64,000 nucleotides of DNA from Rhodococcus globerulus NBRC 14531 (lineage in GTDB: Bacteria > Actinomycetota > Actinomycetes > Mycobacteriales > Mycobacteriaceae). The position numbers were made by a program, and so were the translations under genes. Location: the NCBI RefSeq assembly GCF_001894805.1, contig NZ_BCWX01000004.1, positions 496,001 to 560,000 on the forward strand. Reading direction: 5' to 3'. The notes below the pieces were generated by a model. It did no database searches and was not told the DNA's origin. It saw only the letters and a program-made list of their open reading frames with translations. Below, piece by piece: positions 18,552-26,587 of the stretch. Positions within the stretch are counted from its first letter, which is position 1. The number at the start of each line of letters is the position of its first letter.

Positions 18552-18815
18552 ATGAAGGCAGAAGAGCAACTTCCGCAATACCTGGTGGCACACATCAGAC
18601 GAGCTTTCGCCGAAGATCCACGAACATCGGAACTCGGTGTGCGGGTGACGATTCGAGGATCGAAGATCTACCTCAGCGGTGAAGTGAACAGTCTCGCCCG
18701 AAAGCGGGAACTAGAATCGGTAGTCACGGAGTTGGCCCCCGACATTACCGTCTGCAACGACATCCATGTCGTGAGTTCCGCTGAACCACAATCTGATTAC
18801 GAGGACTTACAGTGA
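18552..18815 (+). CDS. BON-domain protein
   Basis: An 87-aa soluble protein. Residues ~15-75 form one BON domain: GVRVTIRGSKIYLSGEVNS, in part, then a VVTELAPDITVCNDIHVV strand. BON domains bind phospholipid or proteins and are common in stress proteins. No signal peptide is seen, so it is cytoplasmic. GGGAGG precedes ATG 18552. Its stop overlaps the GTG start of the phosphoesterase by four bases, so the two are translationally coupled. Confidence 0.85.
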   Translation: MKAEEQLPQYLVAHIRRAFAEDPRTSELGVRVTIRGSKIYLSGEVNSLARKRELESVVTELAPDITVCNDIHVVSSAEPQSDYEDLQ

Positions 18816-19534
18816 TCCGGGTCGCCGCGGTCGGCGATGTGCATCTCGGCGCAGATTCACACGGCGAGTTGCGGCCTGCACTCGACATGGTATCCACCCA
18901 CGCGGACGTCTTGTTGCTGGCCGGCGATCTCACCCGACATGGAGGCCGGGATGAGGCGAAGGTTGTTGCCGACGAGTTCGCAGACCTGGGAATCCCGGTA
19001 ATCGCAGTGCTCGGAAATCACGACTACCACAGCAATGCCGTCTCAGACGTTACGGATACGCTTACTGCGCAAGGGATTTCTGTTCTGGAAGGCGAATCTG
19101 TCACCATCGACATTGCCGGACAAACATTGGGGATTGCAGGCACCAAAGGATTTGGTGGTGGATTCGCAGGTAAATGCGCCAGCGTGTTCGGAGAACCACA
19201 AATGAAGGAGTTCGCCGGCCATACCGTCGACGTCGCCGAACGCTTCCGATCAGCGGTGTCTTCGCTCCAGGCAGATATACGCGTCGCACTACTGCACTAC
19301 TCGCCGATCAGCGACACCCTGCACGGTGAACCGCCCGAGATCTACCCCTTCCTCGGGTCGTATCTCCTCGGCGAACCTATCGACGAGTTTCAACTCGATC
19401 TGGCACTCCACGGGCACGCTCACGCCGGAACCGAGCGTGGCACAACCCCTGGCGGGGTGAGGGTGCGCAATGTTGCACAACCAGTTATCCGAGCAGCCTA
19501 TGCCGTATACGGTCTCGGGCCGGCGGACTCCTGA
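18812..19534 (+). CDS. calcineurin-like metallophosphoesterase
   Basis: A 240-aa protein with all five metallophosphoesterase motifs: GDVHLG, AGDLTRHG, GNHDYH, a LHYSP histidine and HGHAHAG. These bind two metal ions. The GTG start overlaps the BON gene stop. Substrate is not predictable; the family includes cyclic nucleotide and phosphodiester hydrolases. Note the coupling to a BON protein and a nucleotidyltransferase-fold protein, which could together act on nucleotides or membrane stress. Confidence 0.9.
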   Translation: MIRVAAVGDVHLGADSHGELRPALDMVSTHADVLLLAGDLTRHGGRDEAKVVADEFADLGIPVIAVLGNHDYHSNAVSDVTDTLTAQGISVLEGESVTIDIAGQTLGIAGTKGFGGGFAGKCASVFGEPQMKEFAGHTVDVAERFRSAVSSLQADIRVALLHYSPISDTLHGEPPEIYPFLGSYLLGEPIDEFQLDLALHGHAHAGTERGTTPGGVRVRNVAQPVIRAAYAVYGLGPADS

Positions 19535-19556
19535 CCTCGGACTGAGGGGAGTCAGG
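19530..19556. terminator. hairpin between convergent genes
   Basis: CCTGAC at 19530-19535 can pair with GTCAGG at 19551-19556, with partial pairing of CTC/GAG inside. It sits exactly between the phosphoesterase stop and the convergent lipoprotein stop. There is no T-run. Confidence 0.35.
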
Positions 19557-19991
19557 TCATCCCGGGCAGGCGGGGGTGACCATGTCGTAGATCCGTTCTG
19601 CTTGATCCTGAGTGGGTTCATTGCCGTTGTGTGCAGCGAGCGTTCGGATTTCATCCGTGACCTGCTGCTCGTCCACTCCGTTCCCAATGTCGTCGCAGGA
19701 CTGGAGAACGATGAGCTCGATGCTGCTGTCGTCGCGATCTTGCGTCAGTTCCGAGTAGCCGGCTCGAAAGGCGACAACAAACGACGCAAGTTTTGCTTGA
19801 TCGATCATTCCCAGATCAGTCGGTGACGCCGTCGGCTTACTCTCATCTGTTCTCTGCGCCGGCGATCTGGCGGTTTGCTGCGTAGCGTAATCATTACCGT
19901 CACTGGTGGATTGGTCGGTATCGTCACTACCGCACGCGACGGCAGAGACAACAGCGCCGACGATCGCGACGGATGCAATGGTCTTGTTCAT
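19557..19991 (-). CDS. putative lipoprotein with DUF732-like domain
   Basis: A 144-aa secreted protein. The N terminus (MNKTIASVAIVGAVVSAVAC, residues 1-20) is a signal with a degenerate lipobox at AVAC. A Ser/Thr-rich linker follows, then a helical domain with two cysteines (QSCDDIG and TPACPG), the pattern of DUF732 proteins abundant in mycolata. Start ATG 19991 has GAGGAGAAG upstream. It probably sits on the outer face of the membrane. Function unknown. Confidence 0.78.
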   Translation of the reverse strand: MNKTIASVAIVGAVVSAVACGSDDTDQSTSDGNDYATQQTARSPAQRTDESKPTASPTDLGMIDQAKLASFVVAFRAGYSELTQDRDDSSIELIVLQSCDDIGNGVDEQQVTDEIRTLAAHNGNEPTQDQAERIYDMVTPACPG

Positions 19992-20029
19992 GTCTTCTTC
20001 TCCTCGATTCGCGATTCGTGATCGCCTGG

Positions 20030-21064
20030 TCAACGAGTGCGGTCGTGTGACGATTCGGTGATCGGCAATGACGTGACTACCGCCTTGTCCACGTGCACCT
20101 TCGGAGACAACACTTGGAGCGGAAGATCATTCTGTGGATCGGGGACGGCGGAGAGATGCTGAAGGATGACGCCTTCGCGTAGGGCCCACGGACTCACATC
20201 GATCGAATCGACGTCTAGGGCGTACAACGTTTCGTCAGCCACGATAGCGCCTGCAAGAATCTGGTGAGCGCGCGATCGCGCCACACCCTGCAGTTTGGCG
20301 CGACGATCGGTCGTCATTGTCGCCATCCGTGCGACCAAACCGTGAAGATCCTTGCGCGACAATGTTCGTCGCACAAACGGTCCTTTTCGCTGCGGCGGCG
20401 CTCCGGCCAGTCGCGCCAATTGCTTGAAGGTCTTCGACGTACCGACAACCCGCTGCGGTTTCCCTTCCCACAGAAGACGATCCGCTGTCTCACGCAGGGA
20501 GGAACGTACGTACCGACGCAGTTCTTTGACTTGCTTACTCGGCGGCGGATCCGTGTCGAAGAAGGTGCGAGTCAGCCGTCCGGCGCCGAGCGGGAGCGAG
20601 ACCGCCAACTCCGGAGCGGCATCGCGCCCCAGCGTGATCTCCATTGTCGTGCCACCGATATCGATATCGAGCAATCTGCCGGCGCACCAGCCATACCAGC
20701 GGTGCACGGCAAAATACGTCAAACGTGCTTCCTGCAGGCCGGTAAGAAATTGTGGACGTAATCCACACTCCGCGGCCACACGATCCAGAACTTCCTCCCG
20801 GTTCGCCGCATCGCGGATCGCAGCGGTGACAAAGAGATAGATCTGATCAACCTCGTAATGCCGCGCAGCCTCCAGTGACTGCGTCACCGCGTCGCACACC
20901 CGCTCTATTCCGTTGCCGTCCAGACACTGGCTGGCATCGATCGACTCAGCCAAACCTGTTGCGGCTTTCAGTGCGTGCAGCGGTAGTGGCGGCGCCCCTG
21001 CAGTAGCTTCCACGATCTGAAGCTGCGCCGAATTCGAACCGACATCGAGAACACCGAGCCGCAT
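20030..21064 (-). CDS. Ppx/GppA-family phosphatase
   Basis: A 344-aa actin-fold (ASKHA) enzyme. It begins LGVLDVGSNSAQLQIVE (phosphate 1 loop) and has DIDIGGTTMEIT (phosphate 2 loop) near residue 145. These mark exopolyphosphatase / pppGpp phosphohydrolase proteins. It likely hydrolyses polyphosphate or (p)ppGpp in the cytoplasm. Mycobacteria carry two such short paralogs (Ppx1-like), and its length fits those. It lies upstream of the lipoprotein gene on the same strand with a 38-bp gap. Confidence 0.9.
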   Translation of the reverse strand: MRLGVLDVGSNSAQLQIVEATAGAPPLPLHALKAATGLAESIDASQCLDGNGIERVCDAVTQSLEAARHYEVDQIYLFVTAAIRDAANREEVLDRVAAECGLRPQFLTGLQEARLTYFAVHRWYGWCAGRLLDIDIGGTTMEITLGRDAAPELAVSLPLGAGRLTRTFFDTDPPPSKQVKELRRYVRSSLRETADRLLWEGKPQRVVGTSKTFKQLARLAGAPPQRKGPFVRRTLSRKDLHGLVARMATMTTDRRAKLQGVARSRAHQILAGAIVADETLYALDVDSIDVSPWALREGVILQHLSAVPDPQNDLPLQVLSPKVHVDKAVVTSLPITESSHDRTR

Positions 21065-21116
21065 GCGTTAGCGAGTACCCCGAACACGAGAGCCAAACAT
21101 CCGAGCCCGTTTCGCG

Positions 21117-21986
21117 TCAGCAATCCAGGCGGTGGCGCCTGGTCCACTCCACGATGGCGGAGGCAATCGCGTCGGGCCGATCCTCGGGTGCGAGGTGGCC
21201 GGCGGGTCCACATTCCACGACGTCGAGGTGGGCAATATTCGATCTGCTCCACTCGATCTCGTCGCGGCCGACCATGAGTAGTTCGGACGGGCCGTTGAAC
21301 GTCATCAGGAGTTTCGGTACATCGCTACTTCCCGCGAGCCACTTTCCGTACGACGCCACCCGCGTGTGTACGTCCGCCGGGGTGCCTTCGATGGGGAATG
21401 CCCGCGGCCAGGCAAGCAGTGGCCGGCGACTCTCGGATGTGGGGTACGGAGCACGATACGAAGCCGCATCGCCGTCCGAGAGTCCGCTGAGCACGGTCTT
21501 GTCGAGGGCAACCTCGAGAAAGAAGTTCTGTTCGAGCACCTTCGCCTCACCTGTTCCGGGAGTGCGCAATGCCTCGACCCGCGCCCTGGCGTCACCCGGA
21601 AAATGTTCGGCCCACGTCATCGGACGGAGGATCGCCTCGAGGAAGGCGACCCCTCGGACGCGATCGGGATGCCGCGCAGCCCAGTCGAATGCCAGTGCCC
21701 CGCCCCAGTCGTGTCCGACGAGCACAACATCGTCGAGTTCCAAGGCGTCGAACCAGGCGTCGAGGTAGCGGGCGGTGTCTACGAAGCCATAGTCGATCGC
21801 GGGTTTACCGGACTCTCCCATCCCGATGAGGTCGGGGGCGAGAGCGCGGCCGAGGGCACTAACCGACGGCAGAATATTCCGCCACAGGTACGACGACGTG
21901 GGATTACCGTGCAGCAGCACGAACGGCGGACCGTCACCCGATTCCCGATGAGCCATTTTCGAGTCGAGCACAGGCGTGATGGGCAT
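21117..21986 (-). CDS. haloalkane dehalogenase (HLD-II, DhaA-like)
   Basis: A 289-aa alpha/beta hydrolase. The residues N28 (HGNPTSS), D93 (GHDWGG), W94, E117 (FLEAI) and H264 (AGHLAPED) correspond to N41, D106, W107, E130 and H272 of Rhodococcus DhaA. The spacing from Asn to Asp (65) and Asp to Glu (24) is identical. It should hydrolyse carbon-halogen bonds to alcohol and halide. It is divergent from a MarR regulator with tandem operator repeats between them, so expression is probably substrate-induced. The natural substrate is unknown and the sequence is clearly not DhaA itself. Confidence 0.9.
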   Translation of the reverse strand: MPITPVLDSKMAHRESGDGPPFVLLHGNPTSSYLWRNILPSVSALGRALAPDLIGMGESGKPAIDYGFVDTARYLDAWFDALELDDVVLVGHDWGGALAFDWAARHPDRVRGVAFLEAILRPMTWAEHFPGDARARVEALRTPGTGEAKVLEQNFFLEVALDKTVLSGLSDGDAASYRAPYPTSESRRPLLAWPRAFPIEGTPADVHTRVASYGKWLAGSSDVPKLLMTFNGPSELLMVGRDEIEWSRSNIAHLDVVECGPAGHLAPEDRPDAIASAIVEWTRRHRLDC

Positions 21987-21999
21987 GACGTCTCCTCAA

Positions 22000-22051
22000 A
22001 ATAGTTTCCATGTACTCTATTTTCAAATAGTAGCCATGTACTCTATTTTCA
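22000..22051. promoter_or_regulatory. tandem 26-bp operator for the MarR regulator
   Basis: Two copies of a 26-bp unit begin at 22000 and 22026. Each carries AATAG, then CCATGTACTCTATTTTCA, the latter 18 bases identical in both copies. Each unit also contains an inverted repeat AATAG...CTATT. The second copy runs up to the MarR start codon. The position between divergent dehalogenase and MarR genes strongly suggests two regulator sites that repress both. Confidence 0.8.
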
Positions 22052-22509
22052 TGCAAGACCGCGAATCATGGACAACCGGAGCACTCGTCTGGCACCTGAG
22101 CCTGCGCTGGCGCGCGGGAGTCGACCGTGCGCTCGCCCATCTCGGCCTCACGCACGCTCAATACTCGGTACTCGCACCCCTTCACAGCCTTGTCCGTGCG
22201 GGCGAAAGACCGAGCCAACGCGAACTCGCCGAACAGACTGGACTGCAACCGATTTACATCTCCAAACTGGTACGCGCGCTGGAGCGCAGCGGCTTCGTCT
22301 CGAGCGAACGCGATACCCGCGATGCGCGCGCTGTTCGTCTCGATCTCACCAAAGAGGGTCACCGAACTGCCTTGCAAGCCAAAGAGATCGTTCGCCAGCT
22401 GGACCACGAGAACACACATGCTCTCGGAGGTGAGGGCGGCCGCGAAATCGCAGAACTCCATCGAGCCCTCGTCGCACTACTGGACGCGACCGATGCAGCT
22501 GACGAATAG
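22051..22509 (+). CDS. MarR-family regulator
   Basis: A 152-aa winged-helix protein: LTHAQYSVLAPLHSL, then SQRELAEQTGLQPIYISKLV in part as the recognition helix, and a DTRDARAVRLDLT wing. ATG 22051 is preferred to ATG 22036 because the latter lies inside the operator repeat. It is divergent from the haloalkane dehalogenase and likely represses it and itself. Confidence 0.9.
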   Translation: MQDRESWTTGALVWHLSLRWRAGVDRALAHLGLTHAQYSVLAPLHSLVRAGERPSQRELAEQTGLQPIYISKLVRALERSGFVSSERDTRDARAVRLDLTKEGHRTALQAKEIVRQLDHENTHALGGEGGREIAELHRALVALLDATDAADE

Positions 22510-22581
22510 GCCGTTCATCGATCATCGTGCGAAGTTCGAAGTTGGCTCCACCGAAGAGCAAAAACGGACATACTAAACTTC

Positions 22582-23025
22582 ATGAACATTCGATCTGCAG
22601 TTCTCTACGCCGCAATCGGCAAGGCCAGCGGGTTTCGCAGCGCAGTCGGGATCACCACGTTCCTGTTGCTCAGGTTCCGGGGCACACGCTACGAACGACT
22701 GTCGATCGGTGGATCCGTCGTTGCAATCGGTGGCGAGTTCGTCATGGACAAACTCCCGACGACACCATCTCGGCTCGCGCCTCCGTCCTTGACCGCACGA
22801 GCTGCAGCCGGGGGCGCCGCCGCCTACGCGATTGCTCGGGCCCAGAGTGAACCCGTCGCCCCTGCCATCGCAATCGGCGCCGCCTCGGCGGTGGCAGGCT
22901 CGTATGCAGGCCACGCGTACCGGGGGTGGGCATCGAAGCGAGTTCCGGCACTGGGAGCAGCCCTCGTCGAGGATGCAGTCGCCCTCGGAATGGGAGCGGC
23001 TGTGCTGGGCCAAGTAGCCGAGTAG
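22582..23025 (+). CDS. DUF4126-like membrane protein
   Basis: A 147-aa hydrophobic protein rich in Gly and Ala with about three or four membrane segments (GGAAAYAIARA, AIAIGAASAVAGSYAG, EDAVALGMGAAVLG). Such small proteins carry the DUF4126 label in actinobacteria. Role unknown. ATG 22582 lacks a strong ribosome site. It follows MarR by 72 bp and may be transcribed with it. Confidence 0.7.
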   Translation: MNIRSAVLYAAIGKASGFRSAVGITTFLLLRFRGTRYERLSIGGSVVAIGGEFVMDKLPTTPSRLAPPSLTARAAAGGAAAYAIARAQSEPVAPAIAIGAASAVAGSYAGHAYRGWASKRVPALGAALVEDAVALGMGAAVLGQVAE

Positions 23026-23116
23026 CGCTCCCCGTTTTGCCAGACATTGAACGAGGAGACTGCTTCGATGTCTCGAGCGTGGGTCACCACTTCACGCCCA
23101 ACGGACAGCGGCAGCA

Positions 23117-23194
23117 TCAGTTCTTCGGAGACCCCGCCGACGACACGGGCGCAATCACCCATTCAAAATCGTTGTAGGTCTTCATCTTCGACAT
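23117..23194 (-). CDS. 25-codon small ORF with strong ribosome site
   Basis: An open frame of 25 codons starts at ATG 23194. It is preceded by GGAAGGGGG, with five bases to the start, one of the strongest ribosome-like sites in this stretch. The peptide begins MSKMKTYNDFEW and ends AGSPKN. It is soluble and has no cysteine. It lies 37 bp downstream of the Mrr-like nuclease gene on the same strand. No family is recognised. It may be a small protein, a leader peptide or chance. Confidence 0.4.
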   Translation of the reverse strand: MSKMKTYNDFEWVIAPVSSAGSPKN

Positions 23195-23231
23195 CTAACC
23201 CCCTTCCTGGGATTGGGGTGGACATGATTGT

Positions 23232-24278
23232 TCAGTCGAATCCGCTGTCTCTGTCTACGACAAACACTTTCCTAAGCGGCAGCCTGCTGCGCCAGTGGGC
23301 GGGCAGCAGATCGTAGTGATCGAGAATCCATTCCACGATCTCGCTGCGGCCGATCAACCGCAGGTCGCCACGAGTCCGATCCAGTGCCTGCGCGTCGGCG
23401 CTGTACGAACCCAGAGACACGAACAAACCCACCTCCCCTGCGGACAAGGTGCCGATGAGTTGCTGCACTTCGGGACGACCCATGGTTCTATCGGTGTGCT
23501 TGCACTGCACCTTGATCAGAGGAGGCTCCAGCCCCAAGGGGTCACGGTGCGCGACAATATCGATTCCCCCGTCTCGTGAATACGGGAGAACACGAGTGCG
23601 GTAACCCATCGCCGTCAGCAGATCAGCGACAAAATGCTCGAAACCGCGGTGGCTGACGTCGATTTTCAACATGTTGATGATGAAGTCAGCAGTCGACTCC
23701 ATAAGCCGTGATGGATTCGGTTCTTCGGTTGCGCTGTCGACGGCAACATCCATATCGTCAGCATTCGCCTCTGCTTCGGCGACCGCAGTAACTGCCTCCG
23801 CGCTGCCGGTCTCGAGATATGTCCGAAATTCTGCATCGTGTCGCCTAACCCGAAATAGCGTTACTGCCGAGCCGATCTCGTACAGCGCCGACGTAGTGAA
23901 CTCCGACCGTGGAATCCCGATACGCTGCCATCGCACAGGCCGACGGTGGCGGTGCGTCGGCGCATCGACAGCAAAGTAGTAGTCACCATCAATGACGCCG
24001 ATATTGATCGTCGAATCGTCCTTGTGGGGCGCTATGACGATGTCGCCGACTTCCATGTCGAAAGCGAATCGCACCAGTACCCCGGCCTGCACTGGATACG
24101 ACCCAGCTTTCCCTGCTGGGTATTGCTCCGAAAGCAGAGTCTTGATGGTGCCACGATCGTCGCCGATCTGCCTCAGATTCCCGACCCTGTCCCAACCGAT
24201 ACTGATAAATTTCCCGGCAATCAGATCAACGCTGGGCTCGTCGTTGTGGATCCCCCACATTGCACTCATGACGGACAC
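23232..24278 (-). CDS. Mrr-like restriction endonuclease with N-terminal EVE-like domain
   Basis: A 348-aa protein. Residues ~20-140 (FISIGWDRVGN, then VGDIVIAP and IGVIDGDYYF) resemble a PUA/EVE-like reader domain. Residues ~205-330 are an Mrr catalytic domain: FEHFVADLLTAMGY, DGGIDIVA and KVQCKHTD give the D...QxK active site of the PD-(D/E)XK fold. Such proteins cut DNA bearing foreign modified bases. No methyltransferase is adjacent, consistent with a modification-dependent (type IV-like) role. It is divergent from another PD-(D/E)XK protein with only 35 bp between starts. Confidence 0.85.
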   Translation of the reverse strand: MSVMSAMWGIHNDEPSVDLIAGKFISIGWDRVGNLRQIGDDRGTIKTLLSEQYPAGKAGSYPVQAGVLVRFAFDMEVGDIVIAPHKDDSTINIGVIDGDYYFAVDAPTHRHRRPVRWQRIGIPRSEFTTSALYEIGSAVTLFRVRRHDAEFRTYLETGSAEAVTAVAEAEANADDMDVAVDSATEEPNPSRLMESTADFIINMLKIDVSHRGFEHFVADLLTAMGYRTRVLPYSRDGGIDIVAHRDPLGLEPPLIKVQCKHTDRTMGRPEVQQLIGTLSAGEVGLFVSLGSYSADAQALDRTRGDLRLIGRSEIVEWILDHYDLLPAHWRSRLPLRKVFVVDRDSGFD

Positions 24279-24313
24279 GGTATCGGTTGCAAACTGACAG
24301 GAATAGGCTGGCT

Positions 24314-25411
24314 ATGACTACACACGCATCAATGTTTCTTCAACGTCTCCTTCGTTCCGAGGTTAATGTCGGTGCATTCATCGGATATTTGGTGGAGCGC
24401 GACGCGACACCATTACAGAATGCGCTCGGACTCGATGAAAACGTCGTCAGTGCCCGAGTAGAAGTTCCTCACGGGAAAGGCCGCATGGATGTAGTGCTGT
24501 ACGGCGCCGCAAGTCCTATCGCGATTCTCGAATTGAAGGTTTCGGCAACTGAGCACGGCGATCAGCTCGACAGATACGCGGAATTCGCACAGACACACAA
24601 TGCCCGTAAGTTTCTGGTGGACTTGGAGACCGACGGTTCAACAGTGCCGCAAGGGTGGACCCGCATCGGACTCGCCGACCTGTTCGGTTACTGGTCTTCG
24701 TCTACGAACTCAACAGTTCGCGGCCTCGCCGCCGAGGCATCAACTGTCTTCGCGACATGGAAGTCGCAACTGAACGGCCGTTTCGGCCAAATGGATTCAG
24801 CGATCGTAACCGTCGCGCTGCGAGCAGTTTCCCAGGAGTTGGCTGCGCGCACCCCGTACGACATGTACACACGTGCAACCTCCGGCGGGCAGCCATCCAT
24901 CACTGCGTATCTACCGCACCCCTCGGGGGCCGACGACGCATACTTCTGCATCGACATCCGTTGCAAGGACAAGAACAATCCTCACCTCCCGTGGATCGCC
25001 CGTCTCGGCGTGCACGTCGACCGTGGCGAAGACCTAGCCGCTGCCAGACGAACCGCTCATCGTCTAGCTATGCCACTGGTGCCAGCCCTGTCCGTCGCGG
25101 AAGTCCAGTCGGCATGCGCAAACTCTGGAATAGGCACGTTGGCAACAGTATTGACTTCCGAGAGACCACTGAGGGAGCCCAGATCGCAAAGCACCAGTAT
25201 CGAAGAATGGTTGGCAGCCGTCGACAGCGCAGGAGACGGCAAAATCTCGGCCCACCCAGTCTTCTTCCACGACTGGGGTCGCCGCCTCGCGGCCCAATAC
25301 TCACTCGACCTCACTGATGTGACGCGCAACGATCTTGGACAGCTGATCGTGATTCTCATGGATCACCTCACCGAATCCGCATTCAGCGCAACGCCTCTAA
25401 CTGCGCCGTAG
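24314..25411 (+). CDS. PD-(D/E)XK nuclease-like protein of unknown role
   Basis: A 365-aa protein. Residues ~45-95 read GRMDVVLYG, AILELKVSATE and GDQLDRYAEF: the D...ELK core of PD-(D/E)XK nucleases with the Q-hxxY helix seen in PDDEXK_4-type families. The C-terminal 200 residues have no recognised domain. ATG 24314 is chosen over the upstream frame at 24287. It is head-to-head with an Mrr-like gene; the pairing suggests defence against foreign DNA, but this is inference. Confidence 0.72.
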   Translation: MTTHASMFLQRLLRSEVNVGAFIGYLVERDATPLQNALGLDENVVSARVEVPHGKGRMDVVLYGAASPIAILELKVSATEHGDQLDRYAEFAQTHNARKFLVDLETDGSTVPQGWTRIGLADLFGYWSSSTNSTVRGLAAEASTVFATWKSQLNGRFGQMDSAIVTVALRAVSQELAARTPYDMYTRATSGGQPSITAYLPHPSGADDAYFCIDIRCKDKNNPHLPWIARLGVHVDRGEDLAAARRTAHRLAMPLVPALSVAEVQSACANSGIGTLATVLTSERPLREPRSQSTSIEEWLAAVDSAGDGKISAHPVFFHDWGRRLAAQYSLDLTDVTRNDLGQLIVILMDHLTESAFSATPLTAP

Positions 25412-25444
25412 AGCGGGGCATCGCGGCACGATAGACCCTCATAG

Positions 25445-26032
25445 CTAGACCTTCGGGGTGCGTAGCAGACCCCCGAGGATTACCTTGACCACTTCGTGGG
25501 CGAGCCAATCCACAGATTTGTCCTCGGTCGGCGTGTGCCACTCACTCGACGACCAGATGGCATATCGAAGCATGTGATCGACGACGTCGAGATCAACGTC
25601 GTCGCGAAAAATACCCTGATCAACGCCGGCTGCAAGAGTGTTCGACCACTCCCTCTCGAATTGGCCGTACAACTCCCCAATGTTGCCTTGCTCGAGAATT
25701 GTTGCGTGGATGTAGTCGCCCTCACGACGCCACATGGTCGTTGCGTGCAGGTATTCATGCGAACAGCGCAGAGCAATCTCGGAGAGCGCCTCGATGCGTT
25801 TCGTCGGCTCCACGGCAGTGACTGCGTGCACCTTGTCCACCAGGTCCTCGAGATAGAGCCTGATGATCTCTGCGACTATCGCATCCTTGGAAGGGAAGTA
25901 ATGGTAGAGCGCACCCGAGCGCACTCCCACGGCGTCGCCGATCTCCCGAATCGTGGTAGCGGCTATCCCTTTTATTGCGAATATCTCGCCGGCGCGATCG
26001 AGGATTTGCTGTCGTCGCTCCTGCGGTTCCAT
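25445..26032 (-). CDS. TetR-family regulator, KstR2-like
   Basis: A 195-aa protein with a TetR HTH (ILDRAGEIFAIKGIAATTIR in part, then GVRSGALYHYFPSKDAI). The GALYHYFxSKD form and the C-terminal layout recall KstR2 and FadR-type regulators of steroid and acyl-CoA catabolism. Start ATG 26032 has AGGAGAAC upstream, and a perfect palindrome lies 30 bp further up. The proximity to kshA suggests a steroid-linked role, but the canonical KstR2 operator was not seen. Confidence 0.82.
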   Translation of the reverse strand: MEPQERRQQILDRAGEIFAIKGIAATTIREIGDAVGVRSGALYHYFPSKDAIVAEIIRLYLEDLVDKVHAVTAVEPTKRIEALSEIALRCSHEYLHATTMWRREGDYIHATILEQGNIGELYGQFEREWSNTLAAGVDQGIFRDDVDLDVVDHMLRYAIWSSSEWHTPTEDKSVDWLAHEVVKVILGGLLRTPKV

Positions 26033-26062
26033 TTCGTCTGTTCTCCTGATGCTGTTTCGCGT

Positions 26063-26077
26063 ATTCGACTGTCGAAT
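26063..26077. promoter_or_regulatory. perfect palindrome upstream of TetR gene
   Basis: ATTCGAC-T-GTCGAAT is a 15-bp perfect inverted repeat with a one-base centre. It lies about 30 bp upstream of the TetR start at 26032, a usual site for autorepression. Confidence 0.5.
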
Positions 26078-26149
26078 TCGACCGCTCACCGAAACGAGCG
26101 AATAACCCCTACAGTATCGACCTGTGTTCGGCGAGTGGTCCGCTACTCG

Positions 26150-26227
26150 ATTCTGGCGCTTACATCCTCGCACTACATCACAGGCCATGCATTGCCCGTG
26201 GACGGTGGCCAGGCCCTTGTCCGGTAA
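26150..26227 (+). pseudogene. 3' remnant of a short-chain dehydrogenase gene
   Basis: The last 25 codons before a TAA at 26225 read ...SSHYITGHALPVDGG then QALVR. The phrase YITGxxLPVDGG is the near-invariant end of SDR-type 3-oxoacyl and hydroxysteroid reductases. Upstream, no SDR body (Rossmann motif or YxxxK) is found; instead comes the TetR promoter. This is therefore a leftover of a deleted SDR gene, probably once part of the steroid locus. Confidence 0.7.
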
Positions 26228-26308
26228 CTTTTCAGTTCAACGGAATTGGCCTGTCGCCTGACGATCATTCCTTCTACGTTCAAGGAAGAACGATAGGAAG
26301 GAAGTGTC

Positions 26309-26569
26309 ATGGCGCCTGTCGACTGCGCATCGTGCGGCCAGCGAGTCCTCGTCGAGAAGTACAGCTCGATCCATACCGGTATCCAATGGCCGGCTGCAGA
26401 GAACGTGCGATGCCCTTACCGCGACGTCCAGGTCAACGCCCTGCAACCCGGATCACTCGTGCAATCGTGCAGCGGGCTGAGCGACGCTGTCCAGGCTGCA
26501 ATTGAGAACGGCAAGCTTCGCGAATCTCCTCGCCCTGAGGGCCTTTCGCACGTATCGAATCATCGCTGA
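26309..26569 (+). CDS. small cysteine-containing protein upstream of kshA
   Basis: An 86-aa protein with C6-x2-C9 near the start (VDCASCGQRVLVEKYSS, then HTGIQWP), a third cysteine in RCPYRD (C35) and a fourth at C54. Four cysteines could bind metal. I recall similar short proteins next to kshA-type genes in other actinobacteria, but this is unverified. AGGAAGG precedes ATG 26309. It ends 18 bp before kshA, so co-transcription is likely. It might be an electron carrier or assembly factor; neither is shown. Confidence 0.75.
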   Translation: MAPVDCASCGQRVLVEKYSSIHTGIQWPAAENVRCPYRDVQVNALQPGSLVQSCSGLSDAVQAAIENGKLRESPRPEGLSHVSNHR

Positions 26570-26587
26570 ATACACACTGGAGGATTC

